A stretch of 64,000 nucleotides of DNA from Foliimonas ilicis (lineage in GTDB: Bacteria; Pseudomonadota; Alphaproteobacteria; Rhizobiales; Rhizobiaceae): NCBI RefSeq assembly GCF_039939195.1, contig NZ_JBDUUH010000007.1, forward strand, positions 186,001 through 250,000. Reading direction: 5' to 3'. The translations under genes and the position numbers were made by a program. The notes under the pieces were generated by a model. The model saw only the letters and a program-made list of their open reading frames with translations, ran no database searches and was not told where the DNA came from. Shown piece by piece: positions 25,784 through 35,354 of the stretch (position 1 is the stretch's first letter; each line of letters opens with the position of its first letter).

Positions 25784-26458
25784 ATGCCTGAGGTCATTTT
25801 TGCCGGTCCCGCTGGTCGTCTGGAAGGACGTTATCAGCCGTCCAAGGAAAAGAACGCGCCGATCGCTATCATCCTTCATCCGCACCCGCAATTCGGCGGA
25901 ACGATGAACAACAAGATCGTCTATGATCTTTTCTACATGTTTCAGAAGCGCGATTTCACGACGCTTCGTTTCAATTTCCGCGGCATCGGCCGCAGCCAGG
26001 GCGAATTCGATCACGGCACGGGCGAATTGTCCGATGCGGCGGCAGCACTCGACTGGATTCAGTCGCTTCACCCGGATTCGAAAAATTGCTGGGTCGCGGG
26101 CTATTCGTTCGGCTCATGGATCGGCATGCAGCTTCTGATGCGCCGCCCGGAGATCGAAGGCTTCATCTCCATCGCGCCGCAGCCGAACACATATGACTTC
26201 TCGTTCCTCGCGCCCTGCCCGTCATCGGGCCTCATTATTCACGGCGATGCCGACAAGGTTGCCCCGCCGAAGGACGTTCAGGGGCTGGTCGACAAGCTTC
26301 ACACGCAAAAGGGCATCACGATCACGCAGAAGACGCTGCCCGGCGCCAACCACTTCTTCTCCAATGACAGCGAATTGCTGCTGGAAGAATGCGCGGATTA
26401 TCTCGACCGGCGTCTGGCTGGCGAATTGTCCGATCCCCGCCCAAAGCGTTTGAGATAA
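25784..26458 (+). CDS. Alpha/beta hydrolase (dienelactone-hydrolase-like)
   Basis: This 224-residue serine hydrolase has the nucleophile elbow GYSFGSW, an HPHPQFGGTMNN oxyanion segment, and IIHGDADKVAPP plus GANHFFS carrying the acid and histidine. Close families are annotated as alpha/beta hydrolases of unknown substrate. The start MPEVIFAGPAG follows a TGGAG Shine-Dalgarno. It lies 18 bases before the PaiB-like gene, so the two may form an operon. Confidence 0.85.
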   Translation: MPEVIFAGPAGRLEGRYQPSKEKNAPIAIILHPHPQFGGTMNNKIVYDLFYMFQKRDFTTLRFNFRGIGRSQGEFDHGTGELSDAAAALDWIQSLHPDSKNCWVAGYSFGSWIGMQLLMRRPEIEGFISIAPQPNTYDFSFLAPCPSSGLIIHGDADKVAPPKDVQGLVDKLHTQKGITITQKTLPGANHFFSNDSELLLEECADYLDRRLAGELSDPRPKRLR

Positions 26459-26476
26459 ACAGAAGGACGAACAGCG

Positions 26477-27133
26477 ATGTACCAGCCTCCTCATTTTGTT
26501 GAAACACGGCTGGACGTCCTGCACTCCCTGATCCGTACACACCCGCTCGGCCTGCTCGTTTCGAACGGGCAGGAAGGGCCGGTCGCCAATCCACTGCCCT
26601 TCCTGCTCGACTCCGATGTCTTGCCGAACGGACGACTGCGCGCTCATCTTGCCAAGGCAAATCCGCAGTGGCGCATGCTGGCCGATGACCCGGAAATCCC
26701 GGTACTTGTCGTCTTTCAGGGCGCAGATACCTATGTGACCCCATCCTGGTACGAAACAAAGCGCGAGACCGGAAAGGTCGTGCCGACCTGGAACTACGCA
26801 ATTGTTCAGGTCCGTGGTCGGGCACGCGTGATAGATGACAAGGATTGGCTCCGCGCGCAGATCGCGGAATTGACCGAAAGTCACGAGACGAAGCGGTCGG
26901 AACCATGGCAGGTCAGCGACGCACCCGAAGCCTTCATTCAGGCACAGATCAAAGGCATTGTCGGCCTCGAGATCGACATTTCAAGCATCGAAGGCAAATG
27001 GAAGGTCAGCCAGAACCGTCCAGTCGCCGATCGCGCCGGTGTGGCGGAAGGATTGCAAACCGGCACTGAATCAGATGGCACGACCGAGATGGCGCATCTG
27101 GTGCGCCAGTATGGCGGATTAGACACCGAATAG
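26477..27133 (+). CDS. PaiB-like FMN-binding protein
   Basis: This 218-residue protein begins MYQPPHFVETRLDVLHSLI, the hallmark of the PaiB/FMN-binding split-barrel family. NPLPFLLD, PTWNYAIVQVRGRA and the C-terminal NRPVADRAGVAEGL are further family segments. In Bacillus, PaiB is linked to negative regulation of sporulation and protease genes. Here it is better viewed as a heme- or flavin-binding protein of unknown role. AAGGA precedes the start. Confidence 0.88.
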   Translation: MYQPPHFVETRLDVLHSLIRTHPLGLLVSNGQEGPVANPLPFLLDSDVLPNGRLRAHLAKANPQWRMLADDPEIPVLVVFQGADTYVTPSWYETKRETGKVVPTWNYAIVQVRGRARVIDDKDWLRAQIAELTESHETKRSEPWQVSDAPEAFIQAQIKGIVGLEIDISSIEGKWKVSQNRPVADRAGVAEGLQTGTESDGTTEMAHLVRQYGGLDTE

Positions 27134-27164
27134 GCCGGGCTTTCGCCCGTGCTAAACCGATGAC

Positions 27165-27193
27165 AAAAAAGGGCTCCGCGAAGGAGCCCTTTT
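27165..27193. terminator. Bidirectional terminator
   Basis: AAAAAAGGGCTCC/GGAGCCCTTTT with loop GCGAA lies between the converging PaiB-like and phytase-like genes, with T-runs in both directions. Confidence 0.9.
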
Positions 27194-27207
27194 CGTTTCA
27201 GGCTAAA

Positions 27208-28566
27208 TTATTCGGCTTTCAGGAACTCACCGACTTCAAGCAGGACGAATTCATTGTCGTCCGCCTTGTCCAGCGCGCGGCCTGCCGAGAACGGCAGATT
27301 GTTGTCATTGCCGACGATGATGTGCGTCTCATCGACCAGATCGACATTCTCGATCGTCACGAACGGCATGTCGTAAAAGCCTTCGCCGCCGCCCTGACGC
27401 TTCTTGTTGTCGGGGTCGGAGATTTTCAGAAGGTCGATATAGCCGATCTTGCGCAGCGCCTGCCCGACATTGTCATCGCCGAACGCTATTTTGTAGATGC
27501 GCTTGACCTTCGACGGGGTCGCGAAGCAATCGGGCGTCGGGTTCTTCGCATCCGCGCAAGCCTGTGCGGCAACGCCCGCGCCATTGTCGCGCTCGATAAC
27601 CAAACCCTCGGTTTCGCTGATCATGTTGAAATCGCCGATCGCCTCGCCGCCTTCGGCCAGCGGATAGAGCCAGCTACGGCCCGTCCATTTCTTATCTGCA
27701 ACATCGAATTCGATAACGCGCAGCGCAGTCTTTCCGTCAACCTGCTCGACCTTGCCGTCCTCTGCGTAAACCGGACCTTCCAGCAGTCCGTAAAGCTTGC
27801 TGCCGTCCTTCGACATGGCAAGGCCCTCAAAGCCACCGGAACGCTTCAGATTGAAGGCCGGGATTTTCGCGGTCGGATTTGCGGGCAATGCAAGTGCCGG
27901 ATGATCGGGTGAGCGCACGGGCTGGCCATCGACAGTCGTTTCGAACACATCCGTCAATTTGCCTTCGAGATCGAATTTCAGGAGGTAGAGTCCAAATTCC
28001 TCCCCAATCCAGAATCCATCGGCAACCGGCTGGATCGATTCCACATCGAAATCACCACCCGTCAGGAAACGCGTGTCCGAACCTTCGAGAACGATTGGAA
28101 ACGGTGACTTCTTGTCGGGATCGGTCAGGAAAAGCGTATCGATGCGCTCAACCTCGCCATTGTCCCAGTCGAAGCGCAGATGGTGAAGCATCAGTGCGGC
28201 GTCCGTCGAATTGAGTTTGTTGCCGAATCCATTGTCCGACATCGACCAGAACGTGCCGTCCTCCATCGCCTTGATACCGGAGAAACCCTGAACGGGCTGA
28301 CCATCGAAAGGCAACGAAAGCCCGGTCGGACGCACGCCATCCTTGCCCGGAACAGTGCCCAGGCCTTCGGCGCGAAGACGATCCGGCGTCGAGAACTTGC
28401 CGGAGGTGCGCAGATGTTCCGGCGCATTTTCAGGTGCCGCGATGATCGTGTTCGCAGTCAGGATCGCATGCCCGACCAGCTTGGACGAAAACTCCTTGCC
28501 GTCGGCAAGCGCGGAAGACGAAGACAAGGCGAATATGGCGGCAGCCATGAAAAGGGAGCGTCGCAT
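27208..28566 (-). CDS. Secreted phytase-like/esterase-like beta-propeller protein
   Basis: This 452-residue protein has a signal peptide cleaved near residue 21 (SSSSALA-DG). The body matches the phytase-like family (PF13449 type): FSGIKAMEDGTFWSMSDNGFG, GGFEGLAMSKDGSKLYGLLEG and VDETHIIVGNDNNLPFS are blades of a beta-propeller. Family members are annotated as esterase-like activity of phytase; phosphatase activity is not established. It is periplasmic or secreted. Confidence 0.85.
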   Translation of the reverse strand: MRRSLFMAAAIFALSSSSALADGKEFSSKLVGHAILTANTIIAAPENAPEHLRTSGKFSTPDRLRAEGLGTVPGKDGVRPTGLSLPFDGQPVQGFSGIKAMEDGTFWSMSDNGFGNKLNSTDAALMLHHLRFDWDNGEVERIDTLFLTDPDKKSPFPIVLEGSDTRFLTGGDFDVESIQPVADGFWIGEEFGLYLLKFDLEGKLTDVFETTVDGQPVRSPDHPALALPANPTAKIPAFNLKRSGGFEGLAMSKDGSKLYGLLEGPVYAEDGKVEQVDGKTALRVIEFDVADKKWTGRSWLYPLAEGGEAIGDFNMISETEGLVIERDNGAGVAAQACADAKNPTPDCFATPSKVKRIYKIAFGDDNVGQALRKIGYIDLLKISDPDNKKRQGGGEGFYDMPFVTIENVDLVDETHIIVGNDNNLPFSAGRALDKADDNEFVLLEVGEFLKAE

Positions 28567-28654
28567 TTTGGGATACCCGATGTGATTGACAGGACGCAGC
28601 AGAGCTAGGTGCAGCGCATGTCGGGCGGGTGACGCTTTTATAAAAATTCAATGA

Positions 28655-29782
28655 CTATCCCGGTTCGGCCAGTACACCGCCCGTCACAGGCTCGGCGCAA
28701 CCGGTCGTGCTTGGAAATGTCAGCGGCAGACGGAGGCGCGAGCGAACCGCCAGATAGGCCCAGGCCTGCGCTTCCGTGGCGTCGCCGTCAAAGCCTGCAT
28801 CTTCGGCGACGATGACGTCTGCGCCGGTTTTCGCAGCGCCGGAACGCAAATCCCCTACAATATGCGGGTTCTTGCGCCCACCGCCGCATACGATCCAAAG
28901 CTTTGGCTTCTCCGGCAGATGCTGCGCGGATTTGAGAATTGCCTCCGCGGAAACCGCGGCCAATGTCCGCGCGCCGTCTGAAAGTTCGAGATTTCGCGTG
29001 ATTTCGAGCGTGAAATCGTTCCGGTCCAGCGATTTCGGACCGGTTTTCTCGAAAAACGGATTGTCGAGATATTGCTCGACCACGGAACGGACGATGCCGC
29101 CTTCACTGGCGATTGCCCCGCCGGCATCATAGGGAACACCGCCTTCGCTGCTCACCCATTGGTCGATCAAGGTGTTGCCGGGTCCGGTGTCGAATGCGAC
29201 CGGATCGCCATTGGCTCCGACATAGGTAATATTCGAAATGCCGCCTATGTTGACGAAGACGACCGGGAAGCGGCCCGCATAGGGTGGCTTCAACGAACCG
29301 GCTAGTGCTTGATGATAAATAGGCACCAGCGGCGCGCCCTGCCCTCCATGAAGCATATCGTTGGCGCGCATGTCGTAAACCACTGGAATTGCCGTCTCAC
29401 GAGCCAGCAATGCCCCGTCACCAAGCTGCACGGTCAGCGCTTCCTGCGGCCTGTGCAAAACGGTCTGGCCGTGAAAGCCGATCACATCCGGCTTTGCCCA
29501 TTTTCCCGTTTGCGCTTGAAGGAATTCACGAACAGCAACAGCATGGCGCTCGGTAAGCGCCTTCTCCAGCGAGGCCAGATCGCCGGGCCGCTCCGTTCTC
29601 GTGCGGATTTCTTTTGCCGTCTCCAGCGCCAGTTCGATGCGTCTGCGGAAAACTGCATCATGGGAAACCGAAAGCGTCGGGCCTTCCTCTATAAAGCTTT
29701 CTCCATCGGTTTCGAGCGCCGCCACGTCGATGCCGTCCATCGATGTGCCGCTCATCAGGCCGATGGCGATGAATTTCTGCAT
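28655..29782 (-). CDS. anmK: Anhydro-N-acetylmuramic acid kinase
   Basis: This 375-residue ASKHA-fold kinase has the N-terminal ATP/phosphate motif GLMSGTSMDGIDVA and CGGGRKNPHI later. It phosphorylates and opens 1,6-anhydroMurNAc for recycling of the cell wall. Two starts are possible. AAGGA sits 10 bases before ATG 29782 (MQKFIAIG) but only one base before ATG 29791, so the former is chosen. It is divergent from tyrS, an arrangement common in Rhizobiales. Confidence 0.94.
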   Translation of the reverse strand: MQKFIAIGLMSGTSMDGIDVAALETDGESFIEEGPTLSVSHDAVFRRRIELALETAKEIRTRTERPGDLASLEKALTERHAVAVREFLQAQTGKWAKPDVIGFHGQTVLHRPQEALTVQLGDGALLARETAIPVVYDMRANDMLHGGQGAPLVPIYHQALAGSLKPPYAGRFPVVFVNIGGISNITYVGANGDPVAFDTGPGNTLIDQWVSSEGGVPYDAGGAIASEGGIVRSVVEQYLDNPFFEKTGPKSLDRNDFTLEITRNLELSDGARTLAAVSAEAILKSAQHLPEKPKLWIVCGGGRKNPHIVGDLRSGAAKTGADVIVAEDAGFDGDATEAQAWAYLAVRSRLRLPLTFPSTTGCAEPVTGGVLAEPG

Positions 29783-29901
29783 AGCAGACATGTCCTTGTT
29801 TGCGCCGGAAACTTGTGATTCTGGCACTCGGGATGCTAAAGGCCCGCGATCCGCATTCCAACCATTTGCGGTTGTCCGCTGTTTTGCCGAAAGAAAAGAT
29901 C

Positions 29902-31155
29902 ATGTCCGACTTCAAGTCCGATTTCCTGCGCACGCTTTCAGAGCGCGGCTTCATCCACCAGACCTCGGATGATTCCGGCCTCGACGAACTGTTCGCGAAG
30001 GAAATTGTGACGGCCTATATCGGCTTCGATCCGACCGCATCGAGCCTTCACGCCGGCGGCCTGATCCAGATCATGATGCTGCATTGGATGCAGAAAACCG
30101 GCCATCGCCCGGTCGCGCTCATGGGCGGCGGCACCGGCATGGTGGGCGATCCGTCCTTCAAGGATGAAGCCCGCAAGCTGATGACACCGGAGACGATCCA
30201 GCAGAATATCGACGGCATCAAGAAGGTCTTCGCGAACTATCTGACATTCGGCGATGGTCCAACAGATGCACTGATGGTCAATAATGCGGAATGGCTGCTC
30301 AAGCTGAACTACCTCGAATTTCTGCGCGATGTCGGCCGCCATTTCTCGGTCAACCGCATGCTGAGCTTCGACAGCGTGAAGCTGCGGCTCGAGCGCGATC
30401 AATCGCTGTCGTTTCTCGAATTCAACTACATGATCCTGCAGGCTTACGATTTCGTCGAGCTTAGCAATCGTTACGGCGTAAAGCTGCAGATGGGCGGCTC
30501 GGATCAGTGGGGCAACATCGTCAACGGTATCGATCTCGGCCACCGGCTCGGCACGCCGCAGCTTTATGCGCTGACCTCGCCGCTGCTGACCACCTCTTCC
30601 GGCGCGAAGATGGGCAAGTCGCTGAATGGTGCGGTCTGGCTGAATGCAGACATGCTCTCGGCCTATGATTTCTGGCAGTACTGGCGCAACACGGAAGATG
30701 CCGATGTCGGCCGCTTCCTGAAGCTCTACACGACCATGCCTCTGGATGAGATCGCACGTCTGGCAGCTCTCGGCGGCTCGGAAATCAACGACGCCAAGAA
30801 GGTGCTGGCGACGGAAGTGACCGCCATGCTTCATGGCCGCGCAGCCGCAGACGAAGCGGCTGAAACCGCGCGCAAGACCTTCGAGGAAGGCGCCTTTGCC
30901 GACACGCTTCCGACCGTCGATGTGCCGAAGGCGCAGCTTGAAGATGGCACCGGCATTCTGGCCCTGCTGGTAACGGCAGGACTTGCTGCGTCCAACGGCG
31001 AAGCGCGCCGTCACATTCAGGGCGGCGCGGTGCGCGTGAACGATCAGCCGGTTTCGGATGATCGCCTGAGCATCGGCACGGCCAATGTTACGTCAGACGG
31101 TGTGGTGAAGCTTTCGGTCGGCAAGAAGCGGCACATTCTCGTCCGCCCGGTCTAA
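29902..31155 (+). CDS. tyrS: Tyrosyl-tRNA synthetase
   Basis: This 417-residue class I synthetase has the HIGH-like motif in SSLHAGGLIQI, the KMSKS-like motif GAKMGKSLNG, and a C-terminal S4-type RNA-binding domain (NGEARRHIQGGAVRVNDQPV). The start MSDFKSDFLRT has AAGAAAAGA upstream. It converges with the AsmA-like gene, only 4 bases apart, with no terminator between. Confidence 0.97.
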   Translation: MSDFKSDFLRTLSERGFIHQTSDDSGLDELFAKEIVTAYIGFDPTASSLHAGGLIQIMMLHWMQKTGHRPVALMGGGTGMVGDPSFKDEARKLMTPETIQQNIDGIKKVFANYLTFGDGPTDALMVNNAEWLLKLNYLEFLRDVGRHFSVNRMLSFDSVKLRLERDQSLSFLEFNYMILQAYDFVELSNRYGVKLQMGGSDQWGNIVNGIDLGHRLGTPQLYALTSPLLTTSSGAKMGKSLNGAVWLNADMLSAYDFWQYWRNTEDADVGRFLKLYTTMPLDEIARLAALGGSEINDAKKVLATEVTAMLHGRAAADEAAETARKTFEEGAFADTLPTVDVPKAQLEDGTGILALLVTAGLAASNGEARRHIQGGAVRVNDQPVSDDRLSIGTANVTSDGVVKLSVGKKRHILVRPV

Positions 31156-31159
31156 AGCC

Positions 31160-34100
31160 CTATTGGAACTCGAAGATCGACCGGAATATTCCCGGTGCTA
31201 TGGCCGATAGCGGATTGATCTGAAGTTTCGGAGATTTGGCGTTGCCTTCAAGCTTGTAGGTAACGCCAATCAATCCACGGTCGCGACCATTTCCGAGGAT
31301 AAGGCCGAAAAGCGGAATCTCGCCGAATATGCGGTTCACGCCATAGGCGGGCATGAAAGTGCCTGTCATCGACATGTTTCCGCGCTGGTCATAAAGCGTG
31401 CCCTGGAACGTCGTGCCGATCTGCGGTCCGCGCAACACGCCGTTTGCAATTCTCAAAAATCCATCGCCGCGCTCGATCTGCGCATATCCGCGCTCGAAAT
31501 CGGCGCGAGACACATCAATCTCGCGGCCTACAGTCTGGTTGAGACTGCGATTGTCGCCGGGCGGCGTTGTCGAAACAAGCGATGCAAGACGCGGCTCGTT
31601 GACGATGCGGAAATTCTGCGTATCGATCTGGCCGCGCATCGGGCCGTCAGCCGCACCGGCGAGCGCAACCTTGATCGTGCCGCCCTGCATATGCTCATAC
31701 ATGTTTAGAAAGCGCAGTATTGCACCGGCATCGGCCGCCTGCATTCTCATCGAGCGCCCGTTGCCATTCGAACCATTCTCAGCATTGATAACGCCGCCGG
31801 AACTGGACGTCGCCGACACCTGGAAGCCGCTGCCCCTGTAATCCAGCTTCATGTTGGACAGGTTTTCACCGTTGAAACCGGTCACGCTTTGAACATCGGC
31901 ATTCAGCGAGAAGGAACCGGCACCGGCCAATGAGCCGCCCCCGCCATCCTCTTTGGAGGTGAAGCGTTTGATCAGGGGCCGCGCATCAAGGGCGCTGCCA
32001 TTGACGCTCACCGCATAGCTTCCGCCGGATCGCTTCACCGAAACCGCGAAATTGTCGCCACGATTGAGGCTGACCTTGTCAAATGTGGCGGTCGATAAGG
32101 TGGCGCCCGAAAGCGCGATATTGCCGCTGGCCGCGAAAGTATCACCCGAAAGTTTGAAATTGGAGAGGTTGGTGGCGTTGTCCTTCTTCTCCATGACAAA
32201 TTCAGCGGTGGCGGGAATCCCGGAACCCTTGCTCCAGCCGACCCATGGAAGCATGAGTTGCGCAGCACTCAGATCGGCAGAAATCGTCTGCTTTCCGGGC
32301 GCACTCTGCACCACGTCCAGCGTCACCGTGCCGGACAGGATATTCGAAAGCCCCGGCGCGATGGCATTGCGCGTCTTGTCGTCAAGCACGAGCTTGATGT
32401 CGCGGTCGCGTTCCGGGCCAGTCTCGCGCAGCGGCTCGATCATTTTGAGATCCGCCGGAATACCGTTGAGGCGCGCTTTCGTGACGATCAGAGCCTTGTC
32501 CGGATCTATCGTGATCGTGCCATTTGCCTCTGTGACTTTCTGGTTATCGAGAGGTTTGGCGATCGACAGGTTTTTGTAATCCAGCGTCACCAGCCAGCCG
32601 AGCGTATTGCGATCGACGCCCTTCTGCAGCGGAATGTCGGCTTTCACATTGCCGGAAATCTCACCTGAAAAGTCTTCCCCTTTCAGGTCCAGACGACGAA
32701 AAGCGTTGATCGGCTCGTAGGAAGCAAGTTGCGCCACGGCAGTTGCCTCGCCCGCAACATCGATGTCCAGCTTGCCGATAACCGGCCTGCTGCGAGAATC
32801 GCTGATCGTCAGCTTGCCATTACGGCCATCCACACGGCCGCCGTCAGGCAAATAGGCCGAGCCTTTGGAAAGCGTGACGTCCACACTTCGCCCGCCAAAC
32901 CGTATCGTCCCGTCTGCGTCGCGAACGGGCGGCATTTGCCCGGTTGTGTCGAACCGCGTTCCGCTGATAGTGAACGCGCCGAATATTTCCTCGTCACTTA
33001 ACGGTATGCCGTTTCCAAGCCGTCCCGGCTCGGTCTTCATGGTCAGTTCGCCCTCGGTCACCTGCCCGCCAAAGAGATGGTCCCGAACCCAGTCATGTGC
33101 GCCGCGCGCCGAAAACCAGGGCCACAATTGCTTGACCTCGGACACCGGCATGTCAGCCACTTTAAGATTGAATGAAACGCCGGGCGACTTGCCTTCTGGC
33201 AGCTCGATTGAAGCGCTGCCGGCGACGTTGCCGTCACTGCTTTTCACTGCAATCTCGTCGGCGCTCAGAACCCGCGTTTTCTCGCTGTAGGTACCCTGCA
33301 ACTTTGCCGCCAGCGCGAAAGCGGGCTCAGAAGAGCCTTCCGGCGAAAGAGTCGCGTCGCTGCTCACCAGCTCATAGCGATAGGCTGGTGCTTGCGCCAA
33401 GTTGGAATCATGCGGCCGCGGGCCGATAGCGCCGTTGAAATTGAAACGCGAACGCCCCGACACGACGGCCAGCCGGTTTATCTCGATCTTTCCGCTTCCG
33501 GTCAGCAATGTTGCCGTCAGGTCGAGATCGCCGCTGAAGACGCCCGGCTTGCCCATATCGAGCGAGGCCGATTTCATCGAGAAATTCGCAGCTAACCTGG
33601 ACGGATCTCCGCCGATGCCTTGCGATCCTTTCAGTGAAAGATTGACCGCCCCGAGCGCTGTCAGATCGGCTTCGCGCGGCGCCTCGCCTTGCGTTACCTG
33701 GCCTTGGCCCGCCTCCGAAACAACCTCTATCTGCAGATCGCTCACACGTTGCGAAACCTCGTCGCGAACCGCCGTTCCCGTGATGGACATGTTGCGTCCA
33801 TCGATGTCGGCCATCGCCGATATCTGGATTTTCCCGGCACCGGCCTCTTCGAGAACAGCATTCTGGATGTGGATGACGCGCACCCTGCCGTCTTCGGGCA
33901 GCATGAACTCGACATTGTTCATTTCAATATGGCTGGTCGCGCCGCGCTGAACCGCGTCGAATGTCCTGCCGAGAGCCAGAAAGAAGCGTTCCGCGAGCTT
34001 GTCCGGGTCGATCAACCCGTCCTCGTTGCGCAAAGGGCGCGTCCAGTCGACTGCATCATTCGTCGGAAAGGCACCCGTCATGATGCGGGCATCCGAAATC

Positions 34101-34555
34101 GTGGCGCTTCCAAGCGCCAGACTGCCACGCAAAAGCGCTTCCGGCCGCATGCCGAAGCGGATTTCACCGGCACTCAGCATTTCCGCACCGTCAGTGCTGT
34201 TTTTCAGATTAACATCTTCCATTCGCACGGCGAGCAGCGAACCGCCGTCGATCGAGATACCAGAATGCGCCATCGTCGCATCCACATCGAATCCGGCGAA
34301 GCGCTCTATGGCTTTTTCGGCTTCGACACGCAGCTTTTCGGTTCCGATGCCGGTTTGGCCAAGCACGAAAAGCGCACCGACGATCAGGCCTAAAAATGTG
34401 GCGCCGACACCCAGCGTCTTAACGCAGGCACGGCTTATGGAACGCTTGCGCTTAGGTTCTGCAGAAGGATCGGCAGCCGAAGGCAAAGAGCCGAGATCGG
34501 CAATTTCCTCGCGCCGGAACCTTATTTTTTCGTGTCTTGGTATCTCGTGATCCAC
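31160..34555 (-). CDS. Large AsmA/YhdP-like (DUF3971) inner-membrane-anchored protein
   Basis: This 1131-residue protein has one N-terminal membrane segment after a basic stretch (KTLGVGATFLGLIVGALFVLG, about residues 47-67) and a very long periplasmic region of repeating beta strands, ending in an AsmA-like C-terminal domain. It belongs to the AsmA/TamB/YhdP superfamily. Members are thought to bridge the inner and outer membranes and carry phospholipids. The specific role here is inferred from the family. The gene is monocistronic and divergent from bcp. Confidence 0.88.
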   Translation of the reverse strand: MDHEIPRHEKIRFRREEIADLGSLPSAADPSAEPKRKRSISRACVKTLGVGATFLGLIVGALFVLGQTGIGTEKLRVEAEKAIERFAGFDVDATMAHSGISIDGGSLLAVRMEDVNLKNSTDGAEMLSAGEIRFGMRPEALLRGSLALGSATISDARIMTGAFPTNDAVDWTRPLRNEDGLIDPDKLAERFFLALGRTFDAVQRGATSHIEMNNVEFMLPEDGRVRVIHIQNAVLEEAGAGKIQISAMADIDGRNMSITGTAVRDEVSQRVSDLQIEVVSEAGQGQVTQGEAPREADLTALGAVNLSLKGSQGIGGDPSRLAANFSMKSASLDMGKPGVFSGDLDLTATLLTGSGKIEINRLAVVSGRSRFNFNGAIGPRPHDSNLAQAPAYRYELVSSDATLSPEGSSEPAFALAAKLQGTYSEKTRVLSADEIAVKSSDGNVAGSASIELPEGKSPGVSFNLKVADMPVSEVKQLWPWFSARGAHDWVRDHLFGGQVTEGELTMKTEPGRLGNGIPLSDEEIFGAFTISGTRFDTTGQMPPVRDADGTIRFGGRSVDVTLSKGSAYLPDGGRVDGRNGKLTISDSRSRPVIGKLDIDVAGEATAVAQLASYEPINAFRRLDLKGEDFSGEISGNVKADIPLQKGVDRNTLGWLVTLDYKNLSIAKPLDNQKVTEANGTITIDPDKALIVTKARLNGIPADLKMIEPLRETGPERDRDIKLVLDDKTRNAIAPGLSNILSGTVTLDVVQSAPGKQTISADLSAAQLMLPWVGWSKGSGIPATAEFVMEKKDNATNLSNFKLSGDTFAASGNIALSGATLSTATFDKVSLNRGDNFAVSVKRSGGSYAVSVNGSALDARPLIKRFTSKEDGGGGSLAGAGSFSLNADVQSVTGFNGENLSNMKLDYRGSGFQVSATSSSGGVINAENGSNGNGRSMRMQAADAGAILRFLNMYEHMQGGTIKVALAGAADGPMRGQIDTQNFRIVNEPRLASLVSTTPPGDNRSLNQTVGREIDVSRADFERGYAQIERGDGFLRIANGVLRGPQIGTTFQGTLYDQRGNMSMTGTFMPAYGVNRIFGEIPLFGLILGNGRDRGLIGVTYKLEGNAKSPKLQINPLSAIAPGIFRSIFEFQ

Positions 34556-34650
34556 ACGGTATCCATTCTGCAGCGGGATCAGGGAACGATTCCGGCCACG
34601 CCACTATAGGCGTCATCACACCGCGCGTAACCTCAAACAAGGGCATGGAT

Positions 34651-35118
34651 ATGGCTGAAATTCAAATCGGACAGGCCGCACCGGCATTCGACCTTCCGAA
34701 GGCTGGCGGCGGGACGATCAGCCTTTCATCGTTGCACGGTAAAATTGTCGTCCTCTATTTCTACCCGAAGGACGACACGAGCGGTTGCACCGCCGAAGCG
34801 ATCGACTTCTCGGCCCTGAAAGGCGAATTCGACAAGATCGGCGCAACGGTCATCGGCATGTCGCCCGACAGCGTCAAAAAACACGACAAATTCCGCACAA
34901 AGCACGAATTGTCCGTCGAACTTGCTGCCGACGAGGAATTGAAGACGCTGGAGGCCTATGGCGTCTGGACTGAAAAAAGCATGTACGGCCGCAAATATAT
35001 GGGCGTCGAGCGTACGACGTTTCTCATCGGCAAGGACGGAAAAGTCGTGCGGGTCTGGCGCAAGGTCAAGGTTTCCGGCCACGCCAAAGAGGTTCTGGAG
35101 GCCGCACAGTCGCTATAA
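34651..35118 (+). CDS. bcp: Bcp-type thiol peroxidase with a single cysteine
   Basis: This 155-residue peroxiredoxin has the peroxidatic cysteine at residue 46 in DDTSGCTAEA. In E. coli Bcp the resolving cysteine lies five residues later; here that position is isoleucine and no other cysteine exists, so it must work as a 1-Cys enzyme using an external thiol. It reduces peroxides in the cytosol. The start MAEIQIGQ is chosen over MDMAEI because AAGGG then has a 7-base spacer. Confidence 0.93.
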   Translation: MAEIQIGQAAPAFDLPKAGGGTISLSSLHGKIVVLYFYPKDDTSGCTAEAIDFSALKGEFDKIGATVIGMSPDSVKKHDKFRTKHELSVELAADEELKTLEAYGVWTEKSMYGRKYMGVERTTFLIGKDGKVVRVWRKVKVSGHAKEVLEAAQSL

Positions 35119-35144
35119 AAGACGCAACATCCAGAAAATTGCGG

Positions 35145-35170
35145 GGAACTTTCCCGTACATCCGCACGTT
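35145..35170 (+). promoter_or_regulatory. EcfG-type general stress promoter for the 24-aa membrane protein gene
   Basis: GGAAC (35145-35149), 17 bases, CGTT (35167-35170) is an exact match to the alphaproteobacterial GGAAC-N16/17-CGTT consensus. The predicted transcript would begin near 35178, about 25 bases before the start codon at 35203. Confidence 0.75.
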
Positions 35171-35202
35171 GTCACAGCACAATGTTTCTAAAGGAGATTT
35201 GG

Positions 35203-35277
35203 ATGTTTCGTGGACTTGCACTTTGGCTTTTGGGTATTCCGATTCCGATCATCATTCTGCTTTGGCTCATTCTGTAG
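35203..35277 (+). CDS. 24-residue hydrophobic membrane microprotein
   Basis: This open frame encodes 24 residues: MFRG, then an almost continuous hydrophobic stretch (LALWLLGIPIPIIILLWLIL) with a GIPIP kink in the middle. It would form one membrane helix with the basic N-terminus inside. It has the full set of gene signals: an EcfG-type promoter at 35145-35170, Shine-Dalgarno AAGGAG six bases before ATG, and a strong terminator at 35322-35350. It is too short for standard gene finders. I recall similar tiny proteins in Rhizobiales, but the function is unknown. It could be a regulator of a membrane complex. Confidence 0.75.
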   Translation: MFRGLALWLLGIPIPIIILLWLIL

Positions 35278-35321
35278 CCAATACTTTTCAAGCTCAGAAT
35301 TTTAAACTGCCACGAACACCA

Positions 35322-35350
35322 AAACCCGCCTCTTTTCGGCGGGTTTCTTC
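35322..35350 (+). terminator. Rho-independent terminator of the microprotein gene
   Basis: AAACCCGCC/GGCGGGTTT with loop TCTTTTC, followed by CTTCGTTT. It lies 45 bases after the microprotein stop. Confidence 0.85.
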
Positions 35351-35354
35351 GTTT

